Assembly: GCF_023349185.1 (NCBI RefSeq)
Contig: NZ_JAKIKY010000007.1
Span: forward strand, 124,001 to 188,000
DNA length: 64,000 nt
Direction of reading: 5' to 3'
Source: Shewanella aquimarina
GTDB taxonomy: Bacteria > Pseudomonadota > Gammaproteobacteria > Enterobacterales > Shewanellaceae
A model generated the notes under the pieces. It saw only the letters and a program-made list of their open reading frames with translations. It had not been told where the DNA came from and did no database searches. Both the position numbers and the translations under genes were made by a program. This document shows positions 15,254-23,073 of the stretch, piece after piece. Each line of letters begins with the position of its first letter. Within the stretch, counting starts at the first letter, position 1.

Positions 15254-16891
15254 TTATTGCGCCGCGGCCGCTTCTGCCTTGCTGACTAGGTCACCGGCAA
15301 AGTTCATCACATGGAAGATGTGATTCTGCTCGACCGTGCCTTCAATCAGGCTGGCGCCCGGGCCACGGGCGAAGATGGCAACGTCTTCACCGGCGTGGGT
15401 TTCGCTTCCCAGCGGTACCAGGGCTTCCTGGTGGAAACCGGCGCTCTGGGTGTCGATGTAGTTCAGGTCGACACGGCCAGGCTCGGCGGCGTAGTTGTAA
15501 CGCTCATCGCCACCGGTTTCCAGCGAGCCAAAGCCCAGACCGTTGGCATAGCCAACAGTGGTGTATGGCATGCCGTTGGCATCGGTTGAGTTGGTCACTG
15601 AGGGCTGACCGTTTGAATCGTTGCTCTTCACTAGCCCCAGGATTGGGTTACCACGGGTTGGATAACCTGCGATGGTGAACACATGGCTGTGGTCGGCCGT
15701 GACCATGAGCAGGGTATCGTTAGCCGAGGTCTTCTCCATGGCCACACGCACCGCCTCAGAAAGGGCGATAGTGTCGTGCAGGGCACGGGCCGCGTTACCG
15801 GCATGGTGAGCATGGTCGATACGACCCGCTTCGACGATCAGTACGAAGCCCTTGTCGTTCTTGCTCAGGATGTCGATACTCTTAGCCGTCATCTCGGCCA
15901 GTGAAGGCTCGCCTTCGACGCCATCTTCGACTCTGTCATAGTCGTATTCCATGTGAGACGAGTTGAACAGACCCAGGGCGTGCTCTGTGGTGTTGGTGTC
16001 CATGGCCAGGAAGCCGTCACGGTCGGTGACATAGGCGGCGTTAGGATACTGCGCCATCCACTCGGCGGTCAGGTCGCGACCATCTGCACGCTTACCCGAT
16101 TTGCCCTCAGGATCCACTGTGGTGTTAGGGATGAAGGCGCGGCGACCGCCACCCATGACCACGTTGATCCCCTTGCCGTCGTTGAAGTCCAGCATCTGAG
16201 CGGCGATATCTTTACAGCCGTTGGCAACGGCTTCGGCCGGCAGGTTGCTGTCTGCTTCCCAGTTACGCTCTGGCACATGGGCATAGGTTGCCGCAGGCGT
16301 GGCGTGCGTAATACGGGCGGTAGAGACTACGCCGGTAGACATGCCCGCCATGGCGGCCAGTTCCAATGATGTCACCAGGTCCTGACCTGTGGTCGATGAA
16401 CACACGCCGCGCTCGACGCCTTCGGCCTGTGAGATCACGCCAACGTCTGTCTTCACACCTGTGACCATGGCGGTCATGGTGCCGGCAGAGTCTGGGGTTT
16501 GGCCGTCGACGTTATAGGTCTTAGCCAGGCCCAGATGCGGCAGGGTCTCGAAAGCGAGTGAGTTCTCTTCACCAGTTTGGCCCTTGAGCTGACCGTCTAA
16601 GATGCGCGCCGCCGTTACCGTGGATACGCCCATGCCGTCGCCGACGAATAGTATGATGTTCTTGGCGGCGCCCGCTTCGTTGTTCTTGCTCATGCCCGCG
16701 GCCTTGGTGACGCGGTTCTGACCGTCGATATACCACTGGTTGACGCCAGTCCAGTCTTTACCATTAGTGCCGTTGCTACCGTCGGTACCTGGCGTGCCGG
16801 CTGCGCCATCTTTGCCGTTGTCACCGTCGCTACCACAAGCCGCTAGGCCGAGAATGGCTGCTACTGACAGTACAAGTAGTTTCTTATTCAT
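15254..16891 (-). CDS. Alkaline phosphatase, lipoprotein form with collagen-like linker
   Basis: PhoA-superfamily phosphomonoesterase of 545 residues. The N terminus is a lipoprotein signal with lipobox LAAC (Cys19). Residues 20-46 are nine successive Gly-X-Y triplets (GSD GDN GKD GAA GTP GTD GSN GTN GKD), a collagen-like spacer that would hold the enzyme away from the membrane. Catalytic landmarks are ILFVGDGMG (metal site), TPDSAGTMTAM with the nucleophile Ser, RIDHAHHAGNA and VTADHSHVF with zinc-binding His residues. It hydrolyses phosphate esters to release phosphate. It is 14 bases downstream of a paralogue with the same motifs, so the pair arose by tandem duplication. GGGAG precedes ATG 16891. 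Confidence 0.93.
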   Translation of the reverse strand: MNKKLLVLSVAAILGLAACGSDGDNGKDGAAGTPGTDGSNGTNGKDWTGVNQWYIDGQNRVTKAAGMSKNNEAGAAKNIILFVGDGMGVSTVTAARILDGQLKGQTGEENSLAFETLPHLGLAKTYNVDGQTPDSAGTMTAMVTGVKTDVGVISQAEGVERGVCSSTTGQDLVTSLELAAMAGMSTGVVSTARITHATPAATYAHVPERNWEADSNLPAEAVANGCKDIAAQMLDFNDGKGINVVMGGGRRAFIPNTTVDPEGKSGKRADGRDLTAEWMAQYPNAAYVTDRDGFLAMDTNTTEHALGLFNSSHMEYDYDRVEDGVEGEPSLAEMTAKSIDILSKNDKGFVLIVEAGRIDHAHHAGNAARALHDTIALSEAVRVAMEKTSANDTLLMVTADHSHVFTIAGYPTRGNPILGLVKSNDSNGQPSVTNSTDANGMPYTTVGYANGLGFGSLETGGDERYNYAAEPGRVDLNYIDTQSAGFHQEALVPLGSETHAGEDVAIFARGPGASLIEGTVEQNHIFHVMNFAGDLVSKAEAAAAQ

Positions 16892-16905
16892 TTTGCTGCT
16901 CCCAA

Positions 16906-18414
16906 TTAATACTTAGTACCGCCAAGCGCTTGGGCTTGGTTGATGATGTGGAAAATGACGTTCTGTTCCATCACGCCCTGTACCAGGTTTGCGCCTGGGC
17001 CCGTGGCGTGCAGGCTGATATCTTCACCTGCGTGTGTCTCGCTACCCATAGGGATAAGAGACTGCTGCATGAAGTCTTTGTCTTGGGTATCGACTGAAGA
17101 TAGGTCGTCACGGTTACCCACAACGGCGCCAGGACCATTGGTGTAACCTAGGGTGGTGTATGGCTTGCCATCCAAGGCGGTCGAAACGCTGCCGTCTACG
17201 CCATGTACCAGACCAAGGATTGGGTTACCACGCTTTGGATAACCTGCGATGGTGAACACGTGGCTGTGGTCGGCAGTGACCAGGATCAGCGTCTCTTCCG
17301 GGTCGGTGTTTTCTACCGCGGCCTTGACGGCGTTAGACAGCTCGACGGCATCAGCCAGGGCGCGCTTGGCGTTGCCCGCGTGGTGACCGTGGTCGATACG
17401 ACCCGACTCGACGATCAGCAAGTAGCCGTTGTCGTTCTTCTTCAGCATCTCGATAGATTTCGCTGTCATCTCGGTCAGCGAAGGCTCGCCGCCCACATCA
17501 TCGGCGCGATCGGCCTCATATTCCATGTGAGACGAGTTAAACAGGCCCAGCAGGTGGTCTGTGGCGGCAACATCGATAGCGTCGAACTCTTCGCTGTTCC
17601 ACACATAGGCGGCGTTGTCGAAGTTCTCGACCCAAGCCTTGGTCAGATCCAGGCCATCCTTACGCTTACCCTTCTTGTTCTCACCATCGGTCACGGTTTC
17701 AGGGATGAAGGCGCGGCGACCGCCACCCAGGGCGACCGTTAGGGCGTTGTCCTTGTCACGCATCACCATCTGATAGGCGATATCTTTACACTCGTTGGCA
17801 ACCGCCTCGGCTGGCAGGTTGCTGTCTGCTTCCCAGTTACGCTCAGGGCTGTTGGCATAGGTAGCCGCCGGGGTGGCGTGGGTGATACGGGCGGTAGAGA
17901 CCACACCGGTAGACAGGCCTTTGGCATTGGCCAGATCCACTAGGGTGACCAGCTCATTGCCTTTAGATGACAGGCAGTTGCCACGCAGTGATTGTTCTGA
18001 CACTGAGAGTACACCCGCCTTAGACTTAACACCTGTGGCGATGGCTGTCATGGTGCCGGCGCTGTCAGGCGTCTGTTGGTTGGTGTTGTAGGTCTTGACT
18101 AGGGCGGTATGGTCGAACTTCTCGAAGCTTAGGAAGTTCTCTTCACCGCCTTGGTTACCGGCCAGCTGCTGGCCCTGGTAGATACGCGCGGCGGTCAGGG
18201 TAGAGATCCCCATGCCATCGCCCACAAATAGAATGACGTTTTTGGCCTTTGCTTTGGTTTCTAGTGTGGCCTTGTTTGACACCCGCTCGGCACTTTCCTT
18301 ATACCAATGGCTGTCTGTCTGAACACTGGGTAACACGGCGCTGTTGGCGGCCATGGTTACTAGGCTGCAAGAGATCAACGCAGCTAATCTTTTTATCATC
18401 ATCACTTTCATCAT
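16906..18414 (-). CDS. Alkaline phosphatase, soluble periplasmic form
   Basis: PhoA-superfamily enzyme of 502 residues and first gene of the operon. A conventional cleavable signal peptide ends near ...TMAANSAVLP, with no lipobox. Motifs are VILFVGDGMGIST, TPDSAGTMTAIATGVKS with the nucleophilic Ser, RIDHGHHAGNA and VTADHSHVFTIAGYPKRGNP. It is collinear with the next gene throughout, the difference being the lipoprotein anchor and collagen-like linker there. Likely induced by phosphate starvation; a TGTCA/TGACA inverted repeat near 18467-18486 is present upstream but does not match the Pho box spacing, so regulation is unresolved. Confidence 0.93.
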   Translation of the reverse strand: MMKVMMIKRLAALISCSLVTMAANSAVLPSVQTDSHWYKESAERVSNKATLETKAKAKNVILFVGDGMGISTLTAARIYQGQQLAGNQGGEENFLSFEKFDHTALVKTYNTNQQTPDSAGTMTAIATGVKSKAGVLSVSEQSLRGNCLSSKGNELVTLVDLANAKGLSTGVVSTARITHATPAATYANSPERNWEADSNLPAEAVANECKDIAYQMVMRDKDNALTVALGGGRRAFIPETVTDGENKKGKRKDGLDLTKAWVENFDNAAYVWNSEEFDAIDVAATDHLLGLFNSSHMEYEADRADDVGGEPSLTEMTAKSIEMLKKNDNGYLLIVESGRIDHGHHAGNAKRALADAVELSNAVKAAVENTDPEETLILVTADHSHVFTIAGYPKRGNPILGLVHGVDGSVSTALDGKPYTTLGYTNGPGAVVGNRDDLSSVDTQDKDFMQQSLIPMGSETHAGEDISLHATGPGANLVQGVMEQNVIFHIINQAQALGGTKY

Positions 18415-18685
18415 CCGTATTGGGTTGAAGTAAATTGTTCGCTATTTGAGATAAAGCGGCCTGATTGTCAGGTATCCAGATGACAGAATTGGTGAATTAA
18501 GATTGCAGTTATATGAAGCTAAGAAGTCGAAACCCTTTTTATGTCTGAGTTAACTTGGTGCACAGGGCACTAAATTAGTGAGTTTCGTGTCGATGACCTG
18601 TTTTTAATTGCCTGTTTTATATGGATTTATTTTGTTGGTCTGTTTCTTGTAACGCTTTCGTCTGAGTCTATCAGGGAGAGCACAA

Positions 18686-19054
18686 ATGAAATATTACAGT
18701 CGACGCTTTATTAAACCCGAACATTTAAATCCGGCTAATGCATTGTTTGGCGGACAGCTTTTAAGCTGGATAGATGAGGAGGCGGCCATCTTCGCGGCCT
18801 GTCAGATGAACAGCCAGAGCATAGTCACCAAGATCATCTCGGAAATCAACTTCATGACGCCGGCGCGTCAGGGGGATGTGATCGAATTTGGCCTAGCGCT
18901 GATCAGCGCCGGGGTCAGTTCCATCACTGTCTGCTGTGAGGTGCGCAACAAGGTGACCCGGCTACCCGTGGTGACCATAGACAAGATGATCTTCGTTAAC
19001 GTGGATGAAAACGGCCTGCCTAAGCCTCATGGGATGAGGGCTAATGCTGCTTAA
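18686..19054 (+). CDS. Acyl-CoA thioesterase, hotdog fold (YciA-like)
   Basis: Protein of 122 residues with a single hotdog domain. NPANALFGGQLLSWIDEEAAI is the acyl-CoA hydrolase signature, with the catalytic Asp in WIDEEA; TPARQGDVIEFGLAL and VSSITVCCEVRNKVT form the strands that follow. It hydrolyses acyl-CoA esters in the cytoplasm, substrate range unknown. It is a little shorter than typical YciA (about 132). AGGGAGAG precedes the ATG. Monocistronic with a terminator downstream. Confidence 0.9.
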   Translation: MKYYSRRFIKPEHLNPANALFGGQLLSWIDEEAAIFAACQMNSQSIVTKIISEINFMTPARQGDVIEFGLALISAGVSSITVCCEVRNKVTRLPVVTIDKMIFVNVDENGLPKPHGMRANAA

Positions 19055-19085
19055 TAGTGCTGCTGGCTGAGCTAGAGATAGCGAA

Positions 19086-19114
19086 TAAAAAAAGAGGGCG
19101 GATATGCCCTCTTT
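19086..19114. terminator. Bidirectional intrinsic terminator
   Basis: AAAGAGGGC (19091-19099) pairs with GCCCTCTTT (19106-19114) between the converging thioesterase and small lipoprotein genes. Confidence 0.8.
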
Positions 19115-19163
19115 ATCTGTAGCTCAAGGCTACTAAGGTTCAAGGCCCTAGGCCCATGCCGAT

Positions 19164-19370
19164 TTAATTTTCTTTGCTGAGATCTTCTTTAACCGATTTA
19201 ACCGCGTCGCGCGATGCGTGACCAATTGCCTTGGTGGTATCTCGGGTGGCGTGGCCGATATCTGTGGTCACTTCCTTGGTGGTGCTACCTATGGTGCGAC
19301 CGGCTTCTTTAAGATCGGCGCAGGCGCTGAGGGCGCCAAGGATCATAACCGCGCTAATAATTTTTTTCAT
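19164..19370 (-). CDS. Small helical lipoprotein of unknown function
   Basis: Protein of 68 residues. Lipoprotein signal with lipobox LSAC (Cys17); the mature part of about 50 residues is Ala/Thr/Lys-rich and contains an approximate internal repeat, IGHATRDTTKA then IGHASRDAVKS, likely an amphipathic helix. It resembles entericidin-like or stress-induced envelope peptides in size and composition, but no firm family is claimed. Convergent with the thioesterase. Confidence 0.75.
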   Translation of the reverse strand: MKKIISAVMILGALSACADLKEAGRTIGSTTKEVTTDIGHATRDTTKAIGHASRDAVKSVKEDLSKEN

Positions 19371-19444
19371 AATGATCTCATGTTGACGAAAGTTGGCACA
19401 TTTTAACCCGTTAGTCCGGTAAGCGAAAGCCTCTACCCTAGCCC

Positions 19445-20746
19445 CTAGTGCAGCTTGAGGTGAGGGTGGATGATACGGCTGATCCCCTTGGCGAACATCA
19501 GCAGGCTGCCCTTAAAGATCCCATGGAGTTCAATCAGATGGCGCCGATAGAGCGAGGTATAGACGAACCTGGCTATCTTGCCCTCGACCAGAACGCCGCC
19601 ACCGATGAAGGACATCAGGTTACCCACGGTATGGAACTTGGACAGGTTCACCAGGGAGCCGAGATCTTTGTAGAGATACTCCTTGCTGGGCGCCTGGCCG
19701 GCTAACATCAGGCCTATGTTGTCGGCCGTCATCAGTGCCATCTGCCGCGCCGACTGCCCCCTGGGCGGCACCCAGGAGCCGTCTGGCTGTGGGCAGGCGG
19801 CGCAGTCGCCGATGGCGAAGATGTGAGGATCCCGGGTGGTCTGCATGTTGGGCTTAACCATCACCTGATTGATATGATTGCTCTCCAGGCCGCCTATCTC
19901 ACGCATGAAGTCGGGCGCCTTCACCCCGGTCGACCAGATGGTCATGTCGCTGGCGATGATCTGGCCGTCACAGGTGTGCAGCGCATTCTCATCGACCCGG
20001 TCGATGCGAGTATTGGTCATCACCCTGACGCCTATCTGATTGAGCTGGTCCGTTACCGCCTGGGAGATCTCCTGCTTCTCTACCTTGGGCAGAATGCGTG
20101 AGTCTGCCTCGATCAGGGTCACCTCCAGCAGGCTGGTGTCTATCTTGTAGCCGAAGCCACTGAGCTGCTCGACCGCGTGGTGCATCTCGGCCGACATCTC
20201 GACCCCGGTCGCGCCCGCGCCGACGACGGCTATCTTGATCTTGTCGTCCAGCTGGTGGTGGCTGGCATAGCGCATGAACTTGTTGAGCAGCATGGTGCGG
20301 ATCTGCATCGCCTGCTGGGTGTTGTCGAGAAACACGCAGTGCTCCCTGACGCCGGGGATATTGAAGTCGTTGGCGATACTGCCGATGGCCAGCACCAGGT
20401 AGTCGTAGTCTATGCGGCGGGCGGGCAGGAGTTCGTTGTCCTTGTCGTCTAAGATGGGCGCCAGGATCACCTGCTTATGTTCTCGGTCGATATCTGTCAT
20501 CGCCCCCTGCTGAAAATGGTAGCCGTGGGCGGCGGCATGGCTGCGGTAGCTGATGGCATCTATGCCGATATCCAGTGCCCCGGTGGCGACCTCATGCAGC
20601 AGGGGTTTCCAGATGTGGCTGTCGGCGCAGTCGATAAGGGTGATCTTGGCCTTGCCCTTACGTCCCAGTTTACGACCTAACTTGGTCGCTATCTCCATTC
20701 CACCCGCACCACCGCCGACGATGACGATATTGGCCACTGCACCCAT
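19445..20746 (-). CDS. ndh: Type II NADH dehydrogenase
   Basis: Non-proton-pumping NADH:quinone oxidoreductase, FAD enzyme bound to the inner face of the inner membrane. 433 residues (E. coli Ndh 434). Two Rossmann motifs are visible: IVIVGGGAGGMEIATKLG for FAD at the N terminus and IAVVGAGATGVEMSAEM for NADH in the middle. Also present are DSHIWKPLLHEVATGALD, IWSTGVKAP, and FAIGDCAACPQPDGSWVPPRGQSA near the quinone site; the C-terminal helices provide membrane attachment. Upstream sequence holds several TGTGA/TCACA motifs including a perfect 9-bp inverted repeat, which may be regulatory. Confidence 0.95.
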   Translation of the reverse strand: MGAVANIVIVGGGAGGMEIATKLGRKLGRKGKAKITLIDCADSHIWKPLLHEVATGALDIGIDAISYRSHAAAHGYHFQQGAMTDIDREHKQVILAPILDDKDNELLPARRIDYDYLVLAIGSIANDFNIPGVREHCVFLDNTQQAMQIRTMLLNKFMRYASHHQLDDKIKIAVVGAGATGVEMSAEMHHAVEQLSGFGYKIDTSLLEVTLIEADSRILPKVEKQEISQAVTDQLNQIGVRVMTNTRIDRVDENALHTCDGQIIASDMTIWSTGVKAPDFMREIGGLESNHINQVMVKPNMQTTRDPHIFAIGDCAACPQPDGSWVPPRGQSARQMALMTADNIGLMLAGQAPSKEYLYKDLGSLVNLSKFHTVGNLMSFIGGGVLVEGKIARFVYTSLYRRHLIELHGIFKGSLLMFAKGISRIIHPHLKLH

Positions 20747-21021
20747 GAGGCTATTGCTCCTATATTCTGCTTAAGTTGATGATTGGCTGGCATTGTTCTG
20801 CCAGCAAAACTGTCTCGAATCGAGAAAAGTGTAAGCTTGAGCCGATATTTTGACAATTAGCCTAAGTTGGCGAGATTAAGTGGGTGAAATAGGTGGTTTT
20901 TTCCTTTAACTATTTGTTTTGTAGTTTATTGTGATTTGGCTTTTTGCGGTTTAAGTCGGCGTGCATCACATTTTAGCGCGTCGTAAATGTGATCTGGATT
21001 GTTTTGCGAGCGGAAAAATGT
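20747..21021. other. Gene-free ndh upstream region
   Basis: About 275 bases of AT-rich sequence upstream of ndh. It contains the inverted repeat at 20965-20993 and two further TGTGA-type half sites. No gene is seen. Confidence 0.6.
20965..20993. promoter_or_regulatory. Inverted repeat of CRP-like half sites upstream of ndh
   Basis: ATCACATTT (20965-20973) and AAATGTGAT (20985-20993) form perfect 9-bp arms around 11 bases. The right arm continues as AAATGTGATCTGGAT, which matches the left half and core of the CRP consensus. A third half site, AAATGTGA, lies near 21016. The half sites face outward, so this is not a single canonical CRP site. Confidence 0.4.
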
Positions 21022-21054
21022 GAGCCAGATCGGGTGGCGAACTGGCTCTTTTAG
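21022..21054. terminator. Probable terminator of the 21073-21438 gene
   Basis: GAGCCAG (21022-21028) pairs with CTGGCTC (21042-21048) with flanking T-runs on both strands (CTTTTAG on plus; ACATTTTT on minus). Confidence 0.55.
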
Positions 21055-21072
21055 CTGTGGTTGAGTCGGCGA

Positions 21073-21438
21073 CTAGGCGAGTTTGGCGAGTCGCTGACGA
21101 TAGTCATCGATCAGGTGCGTCATGATCTCCTGCACCGAGCTGTCTTTGGTGGCATCGTCCATAAAGATCTTAAAGGTGACCAAGATATGGCCATCATTTT
21201 TCAGTCGGTCACTCTGCATCGAGAAGTAGGCGCTCTCGCCATCGGCTTCCCTGACGATAAAGCCGTCATGTTCGAAGATGCGGTGGCCGGATCTGTCGTG
21301 CCACTTGGTGATGCGATTCAGGCCAATTTCGCATGACTGATTGAATTCGATATGGTTTTGCCAGGTGGTTGGGTGGGCGGGATCCTTAATATGCGGGCAT
21401 CTGACTGTATAGTTATAGACATGAGAAATGGCTGTCAT
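21073..21438 (-). CDS. Conserved-looking cytosolic protein of unknown function
   Basis: Protein of 121 residues with no signal peptide or membrane segment. It has a dense beta-rich N-terminal part (HVYNYTVRCPHIKDP, then RITKWHDRSGHRIFEHDGFIVRE) and a C-terminal helix (SSVQEIMTHLIDDYRQRLAKL). The coding pattern is clean and GC-matched to neighbours, so it is probably real. I do not recognise a family. It stands alone between ndh and the divergent RND operon. Confidence 0.7.
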   Translation of the reverse strand: MTAISHVYNYTVRCPHIKDPAHPTTWQNHIEFNQSCEIGLNRITKWHDRSGHRIFEHDGFIVREADGESAYFSMQSDRLKNDGHILVTFKIFMDDATKDSSVQEIMTHLIDDYRQRLAKLA

Positions 21439-21903
21439 AAATTACCTTCCTGATTATGGATACAAGGGCCATCATAGGCACTGCATTTCTTTAGGGTCAA
21501 CAACTATTCGCCTGGTTTGCACCGATTTAGCCGGCCATGGGAGAAGACCCTTGACCTGTTGTAGCACGATAAGAACGGCCATAACCTTGTGCTGTGTCTC
21601 ATTTTTACGCCCATTTTGCCATCTGCTTAATAAAGCATCAGCTAATAGACAAGTTGCGGACGTTCAGGTGGGACCTGTTAACATTTATCCTAAGAAAATC
21701 CCACTGCTCTCTGGTGATTACGCAAGTTGAAAAATTTAGAAAATGCCAAATGAGTCAGATAATTGCCCTTGCTATTCCTGGTGAAAGCATTAGCTTGTTA
21801 CTAATATGATAAGCGGTTGTAAATGATGCTGCCGTCATTCACATCCGTCTGCCGTCTGATCAAAGTTATCCATGAATTGTCGCTTGGCGCTATGGAGGCC
21901 CAA
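21439..21903. other. Gene-free promoter region between two divergent genes
   Basis: 465 bases between the unknown gene at 21438 and the RND adaptor. I see no gene, no strong hairpin and no recognisable operator. It presumably carries the promoters for both genes. Confidence 0.5.
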
Positions 21904-23061
21904 ATGCTTGGTAGAAACACCTCAATTCTCTCTCGACTCACTCTATTTAGCGCAGCCTTGATGCTGCTGGCCTGTGGTAAGGCGCCGGCTCCCGGGCCAG
22001 CCATGATGCCCAGCGTGGTGGTCAACACCGCTCAGGTAAAGGAGATCCGCGCCAAGACGGAGATCGTCGGCCGTACACGGGCATCGGAAGATGTGGTGAT
22101 CAAGTCGCAGATCCAGGGTCAGCTGTTAAAGCGTAATTTTGTCGAGGGTGACGATATCGAGGCGGGCGCGCTGCTGTTTGAAATCGATCCCTCCACCTTC
22201 GAAGCCGAGCTGGCGCAGCAACAGGCGGTGCTCAAGCAGGCCATCGCCTCTCGTGATGTGGCTGTGATGAACTGGGAACGTGGTCGTCGCCTGTTACCCG
22301 ACGGCATGATAAGCGCCCAGGATATGGATGAACTCACCAGTCGCAAGTTGACCACAGCCGCCGGGGTGGTTCAGGCCGAGGCTGCGGTGAAGGCCGCCGA
22401 GTTGCAGCTGAGCTATACCAAGGTTTATGCGCCCATCTCTGGCCGTATCAGCGGCGCCAAGGTGAGCCAGGGGGATATCATCACGCCTCAGTCTGAGCTC
22501 GCCAGCCTGGTACAGCTACAGCCCATGTGGGTCAATTTCCAGGTCGCCGAGAAGACCATCATCTCCGCCAAACAGAATTTTGCCAAGGCCGCCAAACATG
22601 ATGTGGAGCTCTCGGATATCCTGATCCGTTTGCGTCTGCCCAACGGCACCATGTTTGACGAGACAGGGTATATCGACTTTATCAGTAACCGGGTCGACGC
22701 CGCCACCGGTACATTGGAGCTCAGAGCCACCTTCAACAATGAGAGTAAGCTGATGCTGCCCGGCCTGTTTGTCACCCTGGTCATCGAGTCGCCCGTTAGC
22801 GAGCAGGCTATCTTGATCCCTCAGGCCGCGGTGCAGGAAGATCAGCAGGGGCGCTTCGTCATGGTGGTCGATAAGGAGAACAAGGTACAGAAGCGGGTGG
22901 TAGAGCTGGGTGACAGATTCGGTGTCGACTGGCGCGTGCTCAGTGGCCTCAATGAGGGTGAGCGTATCGTAGTGGATGGTCTGCAGAAGATCCGTCCGGG
23001 TATCGAGGTAAAGGCGGTCGAGCAACAGGCGGTGCCTTTCCAAGAAGCTAACGATGCCTAA
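21904..23061 (+). CDS. RND efflux periplasmic adaptor (membrane fusion protein), lipoprotein
   Basis: AcrA/MexE-type adaptor of about 385 residues linking an inner-membrane RND pump with an outer-membrane channel. ATG 21904 has GGAGG five bases upstream and places a lipobox LLAC with Cys24 at the right distance; further upstream ATG codons (21823, 21892) give no sensible signal. Domains in order: lipoyl half (DVVIKSQIQGQLLKRNFVEGDDIEAG), helical hairpin about 100-150, second lipoyl half (YTKVYAPISGRISGAKVSQGDIITP), beta-barrel, and membrane-proximal domain (GLNEGERIVVDGLQKIRPG). The permease begins 12 bases later. Substrate unknown; no outer-membrane channel gene is adjacent, so a TolC-type partner elsewhere is expected. 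Confidence 0.94.
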   Translation: MLGRNTSILSRLTLFSAALMLLACGKAPAPGPAMMPSVVVNTAQVKEIRAKTEIVGRTRASEDVVIKSQIQGQLLKRNFVEGDDIEAGALLFEIDPSTFEAELAQQQAVLKQAIASRDVAVMNWERGRRLLPDGMISAQDMDELTSRKLTTAAGVVQAEAAVKAAELQLSYTKVYAPISGRISGAKVSQGDIITPQSELASLVQLQPMWVNFQVAEKTIISAKQNFAKAAKHDVELSDILIRLRLPNGTMFDETGYIDFISNRVDAATGTLELRATFNNESKLMLPGLFVTLVIESPVSEQAILIPQAAVQEDQQGRFVMVVDKENKVQKRVVELGDRFGVDWRVLSGLNEGERIVVDGLQKIRPGIEVKAVEQQAVPFQEANDA

Positions 23062-23073
23062 TCGGGGGTCATT

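Noticed and set aside
18467..18486. Pho box upstream of the first alkaline phosphatase
   Set aside because: TGTCA and TGACA motifs are present, but as an inverted repeat with the wrong spacing for the direct-repeat PhoB site.
21823..21903. Earlier start for the first RND adaptor at ATG 21823 or 21892
   Set aside because: The extra residues precede the lipoprotein signal and the only good ribosome site (GGAGG) serves ATG 21904.
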